Assembly (NCBI GenBank): GCA_902826155.1
Contig: CADEDU010000031.1
Span: 1 to 20,429 of the forward strand
Reading direction: 5' to 3'
From: an uncultured beta proteobacterium
GTDB taxonomy: Bacteria; Pseudomonadota; Gammaproteobacteria; Burkholderiales; SG8-39
DNA length: 20,429 nucleotides
The notes below the pieces were generated by a model. That model was not told the origin of the DNA, searched no databases, and saw nothing but the letters and a program-made list of their open reading frames with translations. Position 1 is the stretch's first letter, and every line of letters starts with the position of its first letter. The translations under genes and the position numbers were made by a program. Shown piece after piece: positions 1 through 8,762 of the stretch.

Positions 1-1757
<1,757 letters not shown>

Positions 1758-1791
1758 CGACGCATTGACTGCTCGTTGATCGACAATAAAC

Positions 1792-1816
1792 CCGGACCGA
1801 ACCGCACCCGGTCCGG
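1792..1816 (+). other. Hairpin in the lon-hupB gap
   Basis: A perfect 8-bp inverted repeat (CCGGACCG / CGGTCCGG) with a 9-nt loop lies 34 bases after the lon stop. No T-run follows, so it is not a classic intrinsic terminator; it may slow transcription or protect the lon mRNA end. Just upstream, TTGACT at 1765-1770 could be a -35 box for a separate hupB promoter, but the best -10 at a suitable distance (TAAACC, 1787-1792) is poor. Confidence 0.4.
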
Positions 1817-1901
1817 ACGCCGCTGCGAAGGGGCAGCGAGACAACCGACGCTCAGGGAACAAAAAAACAAGACTCCAGCAGGGCGAAGGAGAGGGGCAAC
1901 G

Positions 1902-2174
1902 ATGAACAAGAACGACATGATTGAAGACATCGCCAAGACTGCGGATATCTCGAAGGCCGCGGCCGAGCGGGCGTTGGATGCCACCATCACTTCGATCAAG
2001 ACTGCGCTGCGCAAGGGCGGCACGGTCACGCTGGCCGGCTTCGGAACGTTCTTCGTCGGCAAGCGGCAAGCGCGCACCGGGCGCAATCCCCGCACCAACG
2101 AGCCGATCAAGATCAAAGCCGCGCGGGTGCCCAAGTTCCGGCCTGGAAAGGCCTTGAAGGATGCGCTAAACTAG
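1902..2174 (+). CDS. hupB: DNA-binding protein HU
   Basis: HU is a small histone-like dimer that bends and compacts DNA without strong sequence preference. The 90-residue protein is family length. It shows the N-terminal helical dimerisation part ([20 protein letters not shown]), the signature [16 protein letters not shown], and the DNA-contacting arm with [11 protein letters not shown], followed by the basic [14 protein letters not shown] tail. The frame is open upstream to 1776, but 1902 is the start because the family N terminus begins there and AAGGAGA (1886-1892) sits nine bases before it. Its place after lon is the conserved lon-hupB arrangement. An alternative name such as hupA/HU-beta cannot be settled from sequence alone, but synteny favours hupB. 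Confidence 0.97.
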   Translation: MNKNDMIEDIAKTADISKAAAERALDATITSIKTALRKGGTVTLAGFGTFFVGKRQARTGRNPRTNEPIKIKAARVPKFRPGKALKDALN

Positions 2175-2234
2175 CGTGCGAGTCGGGTGAGTTCGCTGCG
2201 TTCGTTGTTTGAATGCGTGCGCTATCGGGCTGCG

Positions 2235-2265
2235 TTGTGATCGGGGCGCGTCGGCTTCATATGAT
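2235..2265 (+). promoter_or_regulatory. Candidate sigma-70 promoter of the tRNA unit
   Basis: TTGTGA (2235-2240) and TATGAT (2260-2265) are separated by 19 bases; reading the -35 one base later as TGTGAT gives 18. The -10 is one mismatch from TATAAT and stands out in GC-rich surroundings. Transcription would begin near 2272, about 20 bases before tRNA-Val. Confidence 0.45.
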
Positions 2266-2292
2266 GCGAACCGGAGGCGCAAGCAAGATCAA

Positions 2293-2367
2293 GGGTGCTT
2301 AGCTCAGCGGTAGAGCGTCGCCCTTACAAGGCGAATGTCGGGAGTTCAATCCTCTCAGCACCCACCA
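2293..2367 (+). tRNA. tRNA-Val (anticodon TAC)
   Basis: The sequence folds into a full cloverleaf. The acceptor stem is GGGTGCT / AGCACCC, the D stem GCTC / GAGC, the anticodon stem TCGCC / GGCGA with loop CTTACAA, and the T stem GGGAG / CTCTC with loop TTCAATC. The anticodon TAC is at 2325-2327, which decodes valine GUA/GUG-type codons. Discriminator A and an encoded CCA end the gene at 2367. It is 12 bases from the next tRNA, so the two are probably one transcript. Confidence 0.97.
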
Positions 2368-2379
2368 GTTGTCCGGCAA

Positions 2380-2456
2380 GGAGTGGTAGTTCAGTCGGTT
2401 AGAATACCGGCCTGTCACGCCGGGGGTCGCGGGTTCGAGTCCCGTCCACTCCGCCA
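2380..2456 (+). tRNA. tRNA-Asp (anticodon GTC)
   Basis: This is a full cloverleaf. The acceptor stem is GGAGTGG / CCACTCC, the D arm GTTC...GAAT, the anticodon stem CCGGC / GCCGG with loop CTGTCAC, and the T stem GCGGG / CCCGT with loop TTCGAGT. Anticodon GTC is at 2414-2416, the discriminator base is G, and CCA is encoded at 2454-2456. The discriminator G and the GTC anticodon are standard aspartate identity elements. Confidence 0.97.
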
Positions 2457-2563
2457 CCTCTCAAATGCGAAGCTCGCGTTGGAGGCGCCAATCGACACCG
2501 CGGTGCCTGAGCCTCGCAGATTCGGGTCCTGAGCAAATCGGAGCCCGACGCAGTACCCCAGAG

Positions 2564-2594
2564 GGGGCGAACTTCGGTTCGCCCCTTTGTTTTT
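2564..2594 (+). terminator. Intrinsic terminator of the tRNA unit
   Basis: A perfect 9-bp stem (GGGGCGAAC / GTTCGCCCC) is capped by the stable TTCG tetraloop and followed directly by TTTGTTTTT. It lies 107 bases after tRNA-Asp and 22 bases before the ppiD start, so it should separate the tRNA transcript from ppiD. ppiD would then need its own promoter or read-through. Confidence 0.9.
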
Positions 2595-2616
2595 CGAGCG
2601 ACATTCGGAAACCCCT

Positions 2617-4527
2617 ATGGCATCGATGTTCGATTTCGTCCGCGAGCAGAAATGGCTGGTCAGGATCTTCCTGATCCTGATCTGCGTCCCGTTCGCGCTG
2701 TTCGGCGTGGAGTGGTACCAGCGCAGCTCGTCGGGGGTCGACACCGTGGCCGAGGTGGCGGGCGAGAAGATCTCGGTGTTCGAGTTCAATCAGCGGCTGC
2801 AGGCCCAGCAGGACCAGTTCCGGCAGATCCTCGGGCGCAACTTCGACCCGACCATGCTCGACAACCCGCAGGCACGCCAAGGCCTGCTCGACCAGATCGT
2901 GCAGGAACGCGTGCTCACCCAGTACATCGCGCGTCGCAATTTCATGCTGGGCGACAACGAACTGCAGCAGGCCATCGCCGACATGGCCGATTTCCAGGAG
3001 AACGGCGCCTTCTCGCGCGAGCGCTATCAACAGCTGCTGAAATCGTCGGGACGCTCGCCGTTGCAGTTCCAGGAGGACGTCAGGCGCAGCCTCGCTTTCC
3101 AGCGACTGGGCGGTGCGCTGCGCGATGCGGGCATCGGATCGAAATCACTGGCCAAACAGGCGGCAACCTTCGGCGCCGAGTCGCGCGAGATCAGCGAGTT
3201 CGCGTTCGTGCCGTCCCAGTACATCGCGCGCGTAAAGATCGACCCGGCAGCGGCCGAGGCGTACTACAAGGACAACACGCGGCAGTTCGAGGTCCCGGAG
3301 CGCGTCAAGGCCGAGTACGTCGTGCTCAACCTGGAAATGGCCTCCGCCCAGTTTCCGGTCGATGCTGCCGAAGTGAAGAAGATGTACGAGGAGCGATTCG
3401 CCGGGCGAGCGAAGCAGCGGAGCGAAGCGCGCAAGAAGGCCGAGGAACTGCTCGCCAAGGTGCGCGCCAACCCCGAATCGTTCATCGAGCTGGCCAAGGC
3501 GAACTCCGAGGATCCGGGGTCGAAGGAGAGCGGGGGCGATCTGGGATTCAACGCCCGCGGCTCGATGGTGAAGCCGTTCGACGACACGGTATTCAGGCTC
3601 AAGCCGAAGGAAATCAGCGGGATCGTCGAGACCGAGTTCGGCTTTCACCTGATCATGCTTGAAGAGATCAAACCCGGCGGGCAAGCCGGCAAGGCCGAAG
3701 AACGGCGTGCCCGGCACATCCTGGTGAACGCCCCCGAGGAGGCCAAGAGCTTCGACGCGGCGCGCACCGAAATCGAACGCGAGGTGCGGCGCCAGCGGGC
3801 GCAAAGCGAGTTTCCGAAGCTGGTCGAGCGCTTCACCAATCAGGCCGATCAGCAGCTCGACTCGCTCAAACCGCTCGCCGACGAATTCAAGCTCGAACTG
3901 CAGACGTCCGACTGGATTCCCCGCAGCGGCGGGCAGGCGGCCGGCGTGCTGGGCAACGCGCGCATGGTGAGCGCACTGTTCAGCAGCGATTCCCTCAAGA
4001 GCAAGCGCAGCACCGAGGCGGTGGAGGTATCGAACGGCGTGTACATCGTTGCCCGGCCGATCGAGCATCAGGCGCAAGGCACCCGCTCACTGGACGACGT
4101 GCGCGCCGAGATCATCAAGCAGCTTTCCGAGAAGGAGGCACGCGAGCTCGCCCGCAAGGACGGCGAAGCGCGCCTTGAAGGCCTGCTGAAGGGCAAGGAC
4201 GCGAATACCAAGTGGGGCGCTGCGAAGACCGTGTCGCGCGAGAAGACCGAAGGCCTTGGTCGTGATGCGCTTCGCGCCGTGTTTCGCGCCGGCACCGGCA
4301 AGCTGCCGGCGTACGCTGGCGCCGAGAGCCCCGAAGGCGGTTACGTGGTCTACCGGATCTCCAAGGTCGATGCGGCGGGCGGCACCGACGACAAGTCCGT
4401 CGACGCGGCGCGCGACAACCTCGAGCGGGCGAGCGGCGCCGAGCAGTTCCAGAGTTTCGTCGCCGGGCTGCGCGGGCGTACCAAGGTCGAAGTGAATCGC
4501 GCGAGCCTGGAGCGCAAGGGCGGCTGA
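2617..4527 (+). CDS. ppiD: PpiD-type membrane-anchored periplasmic folding factor with a rearranged parvulin domain
   Basis: PpiD is an inner-membrane-anchored periplasmic chaperone that helps newly exported proteins at the Sec translocon. The 636-residue product has a short cytosolic N terminus, one membrane helix (about residues 12-31, WLVRIFLILICVPFALFGV), a SurA-like N-terminal chaperone region (about 45-230), a parvulin-like module (about 264-355) and a C-terminal chaperone region. The parvulin part keeps SEDPGSKESGGDLGF and FGFHLIM. However, the usual first strand (xxASHILI) is absent before it, and a matching RARHILV lies after it (about 361-372). The start at 2617 gives the typical short pre-helix segment; an upstream TTG at 2587 falls inside the terminator. 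Position after lon-hupB-tRNAs agrees with PpiD. Prolyl isomerase activity is uncertain, and many PpiD proteins are weak or inactive isomerases. Confidence 0.93.
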   Translation: MASMFDFVREQKWLVRIFLILICVPFALFGVEWYQRSSSGVDTVAEVAGEKISVFEFNQRLQAQQDQFRQILGRNFDPTMLDNPQARQGLLDQIVQERVLTQYIARRNFMLGDNELQQAIADMADFQENGAFSRERYQQLLKSSGRSPLQFQEDVRRSLAFQRLGGALRDAGIGSKSLAKQAATFGAESREISEFAFVPSQYIARVKIDPAAAEAYYKDNTRQFEVPERVKAEYVVLNLEMASAQFPVDAAEVKKMYEERFAGRAKQRSEARKKAEELLAKVRANPESFIELAKANSEDPGSKESGGDLGFNARGSMVKPFDDTVFRLKPKEISGIVETEFGFHLIMLEEIKPGGQAGKAEERRARHILVNAPEEAKSFDAARTEIEREVRRQRAQSEFPKLVERFTNQADQQLDSLKPLADEFKLELQTSDWIPRSGGQAAGVLGNARMVSALFSSDSLKSKRSTEAVEVSNGVYIVARPIEHQAQGTRSLDDVRAEIIKQLSEKEARELARKDGEARLEGLLKGKDANTKWGAAKTVSREKTEGLGRDALRAVFRAGTGKLPAYAGAESPEGGYVVYRISKVDAAGGTDDKSVDAARDNLERASGAEQFQSFVAGLRGRTKVEVNRASLERKGG

Positions 4528-5343
4528 CTACGCGGGATTGCCCTGCGCCTCACCCGGCCGGGTATCCATGCCGCCGACAACCTGATTGAAGCCGGCATCG
4601 ACGTAGGTGATCTCGGCTGTCACGGCCGCGGCGAGATCGCTCAGCAGGAATGCCGCGACATTGCCGACGTCATCGATCGTCACGTTGCGACGTAACGGCG
4701 CGTTCTCCTCGACGAACTTGAGGATTTTCGAGAACCCCTGGATGCCGCTCGCGGCGAGCGTCTTGATCGGGCCCGCGGAGATGCCGTTCACGCGAATGCC
4801 GCGCGGACCGAGGCTCGCCGCCAGATAGCGCACCGCGGCTTCCAGACTCGCCTTGGCCAGCCCCATGGTGTTGTAGTTCGGGACGACGCGATCCGCACCC
4901 AGGTAGGTGAGGGTGAGCAGGCTGGCGTTGCGTTGGGCCATCAGCGGCAGAGCCCCCTTGGCGAGCGCCGCGAAGCTGTAGCTCGAAACATCGTGGGCCT
5001 GGCGGAACGCCTCGCGCGAGATCCCGTCGATGAAGTCGCCCGCGATCGCCTCCCTGGGCGCGAACGCGATGGCGTGAACCAGACCGTCGAGGCCGTCCCA
5101 CCGGGTGCGGATCGACGCGAACAGGCTGTCGATCTCGGCATCGCGCTCCACGTCGCAGGCAAACACCGCGTCGCTGCCGAACTGTGCCGCCATGTCGACG
5201 ACGCGCTCGCGAAACCGGTCGTTCTGGAAGGTGAATGCGAGTTGCGCGCCCTCGCGATGGCAAGCACGTGCAATCCCGTAGGCAATCGAGCGGTTGCTGA
5301 GCAAGCCGGTGATCAGAATGCGTTTGCCGTCGAGAAAACCCAT
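4528..5343 (-). CDS. fabI: Enoyl-[acyl-carrier-protein] reductase (NADH)
   Basis: FabI catalyses the last reduction of each fatty-acid elongation cycle, turning trans-2-enoyl-ACP into acyl-ACP with NADH in the cytosol. The 271-residue short-chain dehydrogenase fold starts with [20 protein letters not shown], the FabI-type nucleotide site. The catalytic pattern is Tyr147 in LTYLGA, and Tyr157 and Lys164 in YNTMGLAK, followed by [14 protein letters not shown]. The start is at 5343 because it matches the family N terminus and has GAGG about eight bases upstream; the frame stays open to 5523 but that extension is Arg-rich and unlike FabI. Residue 93 is Ala where E. coli FabI has Gly93. The stop codon abuts the ppiD stop with no gap, and the genes converge. 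Confidence 0.97.
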   Translation of the reverse strand: MGFLDGKRILITGLLSNRSIAYGIARACHREGAQLAFTFQNDRFRERVVDMAAQFGSDAVFACDVERDAEIDSLFASIRTRWDGLDGLVHAIAFAPREAIAGDFIDGISREAFRQAHDVSSYSFAALAKGALPLMAQRNASLLTLTYLGADRVVPNYNTMGLAKASLEAAVRYLAASLGPRGIRVNGISAGPIKTLAASGIQGFSKILKFVEENAPLRRNVTIDDVGNVAAFLLSDLAAAVTAEITYVDAGFNQVVGGMDTRPGEAQGNPA

Positions 5344-5430
5344 CGTGTGCCTCGCTTTGGTTGTGCCTGCATGAGCGGTTTTGAATTGTGGCGCGGATCG
5401 AGTGCGGGTCGGCAGCGATCGGCAGGCGGG

Positions 5431-5436
5431 ATTATA
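5431..5436 (-). promoter_or_regulatory. Candidate -10 box for fabI (TATAAT on the minus strand)
   Basis: The minus strand reads an exact TATAAT here, 88 bases before the fabI start. The -35 position, about 17 bases upstream, reads TGCTGT, which is poor. That -35 region lies within the 14-bp tandem duplication at 5435-5462. It is a reasonable fabI promoter candidate given the otherwise GC-rich gap. Confidence 0.35.
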
Positions 5437-5462
5437 GGAACAGCAGCGTAGGAACAGCAGCG
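5435..5462. repeat. Two tandem 14-bp direct repeats
   Basis: The unit TAGGAACAGCAGCG occurs twice without a gap (5435-5448 and 5449-5462). The repeats overlap the candidate fabI -10 box and cover its upstream region. They look like a recent slippage duplication. Confidence 0.9.
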
Positions 5463-5533
5463 CGTGCCGGCCGCGACGGGTCTCGATATCGAAGGGCCTA
5501 CCGCGCCGCCATGACTCGCGCAACCCGATTCGC

Positions 5534-5539
5534 TACACT
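5534..5539 (+). promoter_or_regulatory. Candidate -10 box (TACACT) for the ABC importer operon
   Basis: TACACT ends 10 bases before the receptor-gene start at 5550, and no Shine-Dalgarno sequence lies between. If used, the mRNA would be leaderless or have only a few leader bases. No convincing -35 was seen. Confidence 0.3.
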
Positions 5540-5549
5540 GCGCCGCACT

Positions 5550-7754
5550 ATGGGTGCATGGTCAGTCCCTCGTCGCGTCGCGCTTTGTGCCGGGCTTGCG
5601 CTCGCCGGCTGCGCCGACGTCTGGAACGATCCCTATCCGGGCGCCGAGCGCGGGCAGAACATCCTGTACGCATCGTTTCCCGAGCGACCCAAGACGCTCG
5701 ACCCGGCGCGATCCTACACGTCCGACGAGTGGGATTTCATCAGCCAGGTCTACGAGCCGCCGCTCCAGTATCACTATCTGAATCGCCCCTATGAGCTGAT
5801 CCCGCAGACGGCGTTGGCGATGCCGGCGGTCCGCTACTTCCACAAAGACGGGCGCGAGCTCGATGCGAATGCGCCAGCTTCCGAAGTCGCCTACAGCGAT
5901 TACGAAATTCGCATCCAGCCCGGCATTCGCTATCAGCCGCATCCGGCGTTCGCGCAGGACGGTGCCGGCAAGCTCGTCAATCTGGAGTTCGACGAGAACG
6001 ACATCAGGCGCAAATACACGCTTGCGGATTTTGCGCAGACCGGTACGCGTGAGCTGATCGCCGACGACTACGTCTACCAGATCAAGCGGCTGGCGCATCC
6101 GAGATTGAATTCGCCGGTGTTCGGGCATATCGCCGAGTACATCGTCGGCTTGAAGGAACTCGGGCAGTCGCTGCAGGCGGTCAACAAACAACTGGTGGCG
6201 GCGCACCAGGAAAAGTACGGAAGCGTCGACAAGGGCCTGCCGTGGATCGATCTGCGCGAGCACGCGCTATCGGGCGTGGCGGTGGTCGATCGACACACCT
6301 ATCGGATCCGCGTCAAAGGCAAGTACCCGCAGTTCGTCTACTGGCTGGCGATGCCGTTCTTCGCGCCGATGCCGTTCGAGGCCGACCGGTTCCACAGCCA
6401 GCGCGGCATGAACGACGGCCGCAACCTCACGCTCGACTGGTATCCGATCGGCACCGGACCGTACATGCTGACCGAGAACAATCCGAACTCCCGCATGGTG
6501 CTGGTGCGCAATCCGCACTATCGCGGCGAGCCGTATCCGAGCGAGGGCGCGCCGGGCGATCGCGAGGCCGGTCTGCTGGATGATGCCGGCAAGCGCGCGC
6601 CATTCATCGATCGCGTGATCTATTCGCGTGAACGCGAAGGCATCCCCTACTGGAACAAGTTCCTGCAGGGCTACTACGACCAGTCGGGTATCAGTTCCGA
6701 CCAGTTCGACCAGGCGGTGCGCATCAACATCGAGGGTGAAGCCTCGCTCTCCCAGGAAATGGAGGAGCGCGGCATCCGACTGCGCACGTCGGTGGGCACC
6801 AGTTCGTATTACATGGCGTTCAACTATCTCGATCCGGTGGTCGGCGGTGCCACCGATCGCGCGCGCAAGCTGCGCCAGGCGATCTCGATCGCGCTCGATT
6901 GGGAAGAGTTCATCTCGATCTTCATGAACGGCCGTGGCCTGGCCGGCATGGGGCCGATCCCGCCCGGCATCTTCGGATTCTTGGAGGGGGCGGAGGGCAT
7001 CAACCCGGTGGTGTACGACTGGGTCGACGGCAAGCCGCAACGCAAATCGATCGCGGCCGCGAAGCAATTGCTCGCGCACGCCGGTTATCCCGATGGCCGC
7101 GATGCCAAGTCGGGCGAGCCGCTGGTGCTTTATCTCGATGCGGTGCAGCGCGGGCCCGGCGACAAGGCGCGGCTCGACTGGTACCGACAGCAGTACGCCA
7201 AGATCGGCATTCAGCTCGAGATCCGCGCGACCGACTGGAACCGCTTCCAGGAGAAGCTGCGCAAGGGCAACACGCAGATCTTCTTCATCGGCTGGAACGC
7301 CGACTATCCCGACCCGGAGAACTTCCTGTTCCTGCTGCACGGCGAGCAGGCGCAGGCGAAAACCAACGGCGAGAACCGCTCCAACTATCACAACCCGGAG
7401 TTCGACGCGCTGTTCCAGCAGATGAAGGCGTTGCCCAACGGACCGGAGCGGCTCGCCGCGATCCGCAAGATGGTGCGCATCGCGCAGGACGACGCGCCAT
7501 GGCTGTTCGCGTTCCACCCGAAAGACTACGGGCTGATGCACAGCTGGGTGAAGAACGTGAAGCCCAATCAGATGGCGCGCAACGGGCTCAAGTTCGTTCG
7601 CATCGATCCGCAGCTGCGCGAACAGCGACGCTCGGCATGGAACCGGCCGACGTGGTGGCCGATCGTTCTGGCGGTGCTGGTCGTGATCCTCTCCGCGTTG
7701 CCGGCGTATCGAGGCTATCGGCGGCGCGAGCGCATGGCGGCCCGGCCGGCATGA
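5550..7754 (+). CDS. Peptide-type ABC transporter substrate-binding lipoprotein with C-terminal membrane helix
   Basis: This is the extracytoplasmic receptor of a peptide/nickel-type (SBP family 5) ABC importer. The 734-residue product begins with a lipoprotein signal ending in LALAGC, with lipidated Cys at residue 21. The family-5 opening follows (ASFPERPKTLDPARSYTSDE), then a long body with WYPIGTGPYMLTENNPNSRM, ALDWEEFISIF and FFIGWNADYPDPENF, all typical of this family. Unusually, it ends in a hydrophobic stretch (about residues 702-720, PIVLAVLVVILSALPAY) and a basic tail, predicting a second membrane anchor. The start at 5550 places the lipobox correctly; a Met at 5511 is an alternative. 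The permease genes follow directly. Length exceeds the usual 500-600 residues. The substrate is unknown; oligopeptide is the family-level expectation. Confidence 0.88.
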   Translation: MGAWSVPRRVALCAGLALAGCADVWNDPYPGAERGQNILYASFPERPKTLDPARSYTSDEWDFISQVYEPPLQYHYLNRPYELIPQTALAMPAVRYFHKDGRELDANAPASEVAYSDYEIRIQPGIRYQPHPAFAQDGAGKLVNLEFDENDIRRKYTLADFAQTGTRELIADDYVYQIKRLAHPRLNSPVFGHIAEYIVGLKELGQSLQAVNKQLVAAHQEKYGSVDKGLPWIDLREHALSGVAVVDRHTYRIRVKGKYPQFVYWLAMPFFAPMPFEADRFHSQRGMNDGRNLTLDWYPIGTGPYMLTENNPNSRMVLVRNPHYRGEPYPSEGAPGDREAGLLDDAGKRAPFIDRVIYSREREGIPYWNKFLQGYYDQSGISSDQFDQAVRINIEGEASLSQEMEERGIRLRTSVGTSSYYMAFNYLDPVVGGATDRARKLRQAISIALDWEEFISIFMNGRGLAGMGPIPPGIFGFLEGAEGINPVVYDWVDGKPQRKSIAAAKQLLAHAGYPDGRDAKSGEPLVLYLDAVQRGPGDKARLDWYRQQYAKIGIQLEIRATDWNRFQEKLRKGNTQIFFIGWNADYPDPENFLFLLHGEQAQAKTNGENRSNYHNPEFDALFQQMKALPNGPERLAAIRKMVRIAQDDAPWLFAFHPKDYGLMHSWVKNVKPNQMARNGLKFVRIDPQLREQRRSAWNRPTWWPIVLAVLVVILSALPAYRGYRRRERMAARPA

Positions 7755-7784
7755 ATCCCGACCCGCTCCGGATGGACCGCTAGC

Positions 7785-8762
7785 GTGCTCGCCTACATCG
7801 TCCGGCGCGCGCTGTACGCGATCCCGATCCTGATCGGGGTGAACCTCATCACCTTCGCGTTGTTCTTCGTCGTCAACACGCCCGACGACATGGCGCGCAT
7901 GCAGCTCGGTGCCAAGCGGGTCACCCCCGAAGCGATCGAGAAGTGGAAGCGTGAGCACGGCTACGACCGGCCGCTCCTGCTCAACACCGATCGCGGCGGG
8001 CTGGCGGCGCTGACCGACACCATCTTCTACGATAAGTCGGTCCGGCTGTTCGCATTCGATTTCGGCAACGCCGACGATGGTCGATCGATCGGCCACGAGA
8101 TCCGCACCCGGATGTGGGCGAGCCTCGCCGTGGCGATCCCTGCGTTCGTGGTCGGCATCGTCGTGTACATCACGTTCGCGCTGGCCCTGGCGTTCTTTCG
8201 CGCGAGCTATCTCGACTTCTGGGGCGTGGTGATCTGCGTGGCGATGATGTCGATCTCGTCGCTCTTCTACATCATCGGCGGACAGTATCTGATCAGCAAA
8301 CTGTTCGCGCTGGTGCCCATATCGGGCTATGCCGCAGGCATCGATGCCTGGAAGTTCCTGCTGCTGCCGGTGGTGATCGGTGTGATCGGCGGCATCGGCT
8401 CCAGCACCCGCTGGTATCGCACCATCTTTCTCGAGGAGATCGGCAAGGACTACGTACGCACCGCACGTGCCAAGGGGCTGACCGAGCCGGCGGTGCTGTT
8501 CCGCCACGTGCTCAAAAACGGGATGATCCCGATTCTCACCGGTGTGGTGGTGGTGATTCCTTCGCTGTTTCTCGGCAGCCTGGTGACCGAGTCGTTCTTC
8601 GGCATTCCCGGCTTGGGCAGCTACACCATCGAGGCGATCAACGCCCAGGACTTCGGCGTGGTGCGCGCGATGGTGTTTCTCGGCTCGGTCTTGTACATCA
8701 TCGGTCTGCTGCTTACCGACATCTCGTACACGCTGGTGGATCCGCGCGTGAGGTTCGACTGA
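7785..8762 (+). CDS. ABC transporter permease, DppB/OppB type
   Basis: This is an inner-membrane channel subunit of the importer. The 325-residue protein opens with MLAYIVRRALYAIPILIGVN, the conserved DppB-type N terminus with its first helix. About five more hydrophobic segments follow, and the cytoplasmic EAA loop is RTARAKGLTEPAVLFRHVLK (ATPase contact). It ends with the family terminus LVDPRVRFD. The GTG start at 7785 is chosen because it gives exactly the family N terminus; GGATGG lies about nine bases upstream. The gene begins 30 bases after the receptor stop, and its stop overlaps the next start (TGATG at 8760), so translation is probably coupled. A periplasmic insert of about 40 residues around positions 60-105 is somewhat longer than I expect but not alarming. 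Confidence 0.93.
   Translation: MLAYIVRRALYAIPILIGVNLITFALFFVVNTPDDMARMQLGAKRVTPEAIEKWKREHGYDRPLLLNTDRGGLAALTDTIFYDKSVRLFAFDFGNADDGRSIGHEIRTRMWASLAVAIPAFVVGIVVYITFALALAFFRASYLDFWGVVICVAMMSISSLFYIIGGQYLISKLFALVPISGYAAGIDAWKFLLLPVVIGVIGGIGSSTRWYRTIFLEEIGKDYVRTARAKGLTEPAVLFRHVLKNGMIPILTGVVVVIPSLFLGSLVTESFFGIPGLGSYTIEAINAQDFGVVRAMVFLGSVLYIIGLLLTDISYTLVDPRVRFD

Noticed and set aside
1776..1901. Upstream extension of the hupB frame by 42 codons
   Set aside because: The family N terminus and a good ribosome site mark 1902 as the start; the extension covers a hairpin and an A-tract.
2587..2616. TTG start for ppiD ten codons upstream
   Set aside because: The TTG lies in the T-run of the tRNA terminator, and the added residues do not resemble PpiD N termini.
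5344..5523. N-terminal extension of FabI by 60 codons
   Set aside because: The extension is Arg-rich and runs through the promoter and repeat region; [10 protein letters not shown] is the standard FabI start.
7751..7783. A ten-codon ORF (MNPDPLRMDR) starting in ATGA at the receptor stop and ending just before the GTG of the first permease
   Set aside because: It could be a coupling peptide like the one at 10264, but there is no duplication or other support, and the GTG has its own purine-rich site upstream.
6267..8507. A 746-codon open frame on the minus strand opposite the ABC receptor and first permease
   Set aside because: The sense strand encodes clear transporter proteins; the antisense product has no family signature and a composition typical of mirrored GC-rich codons.
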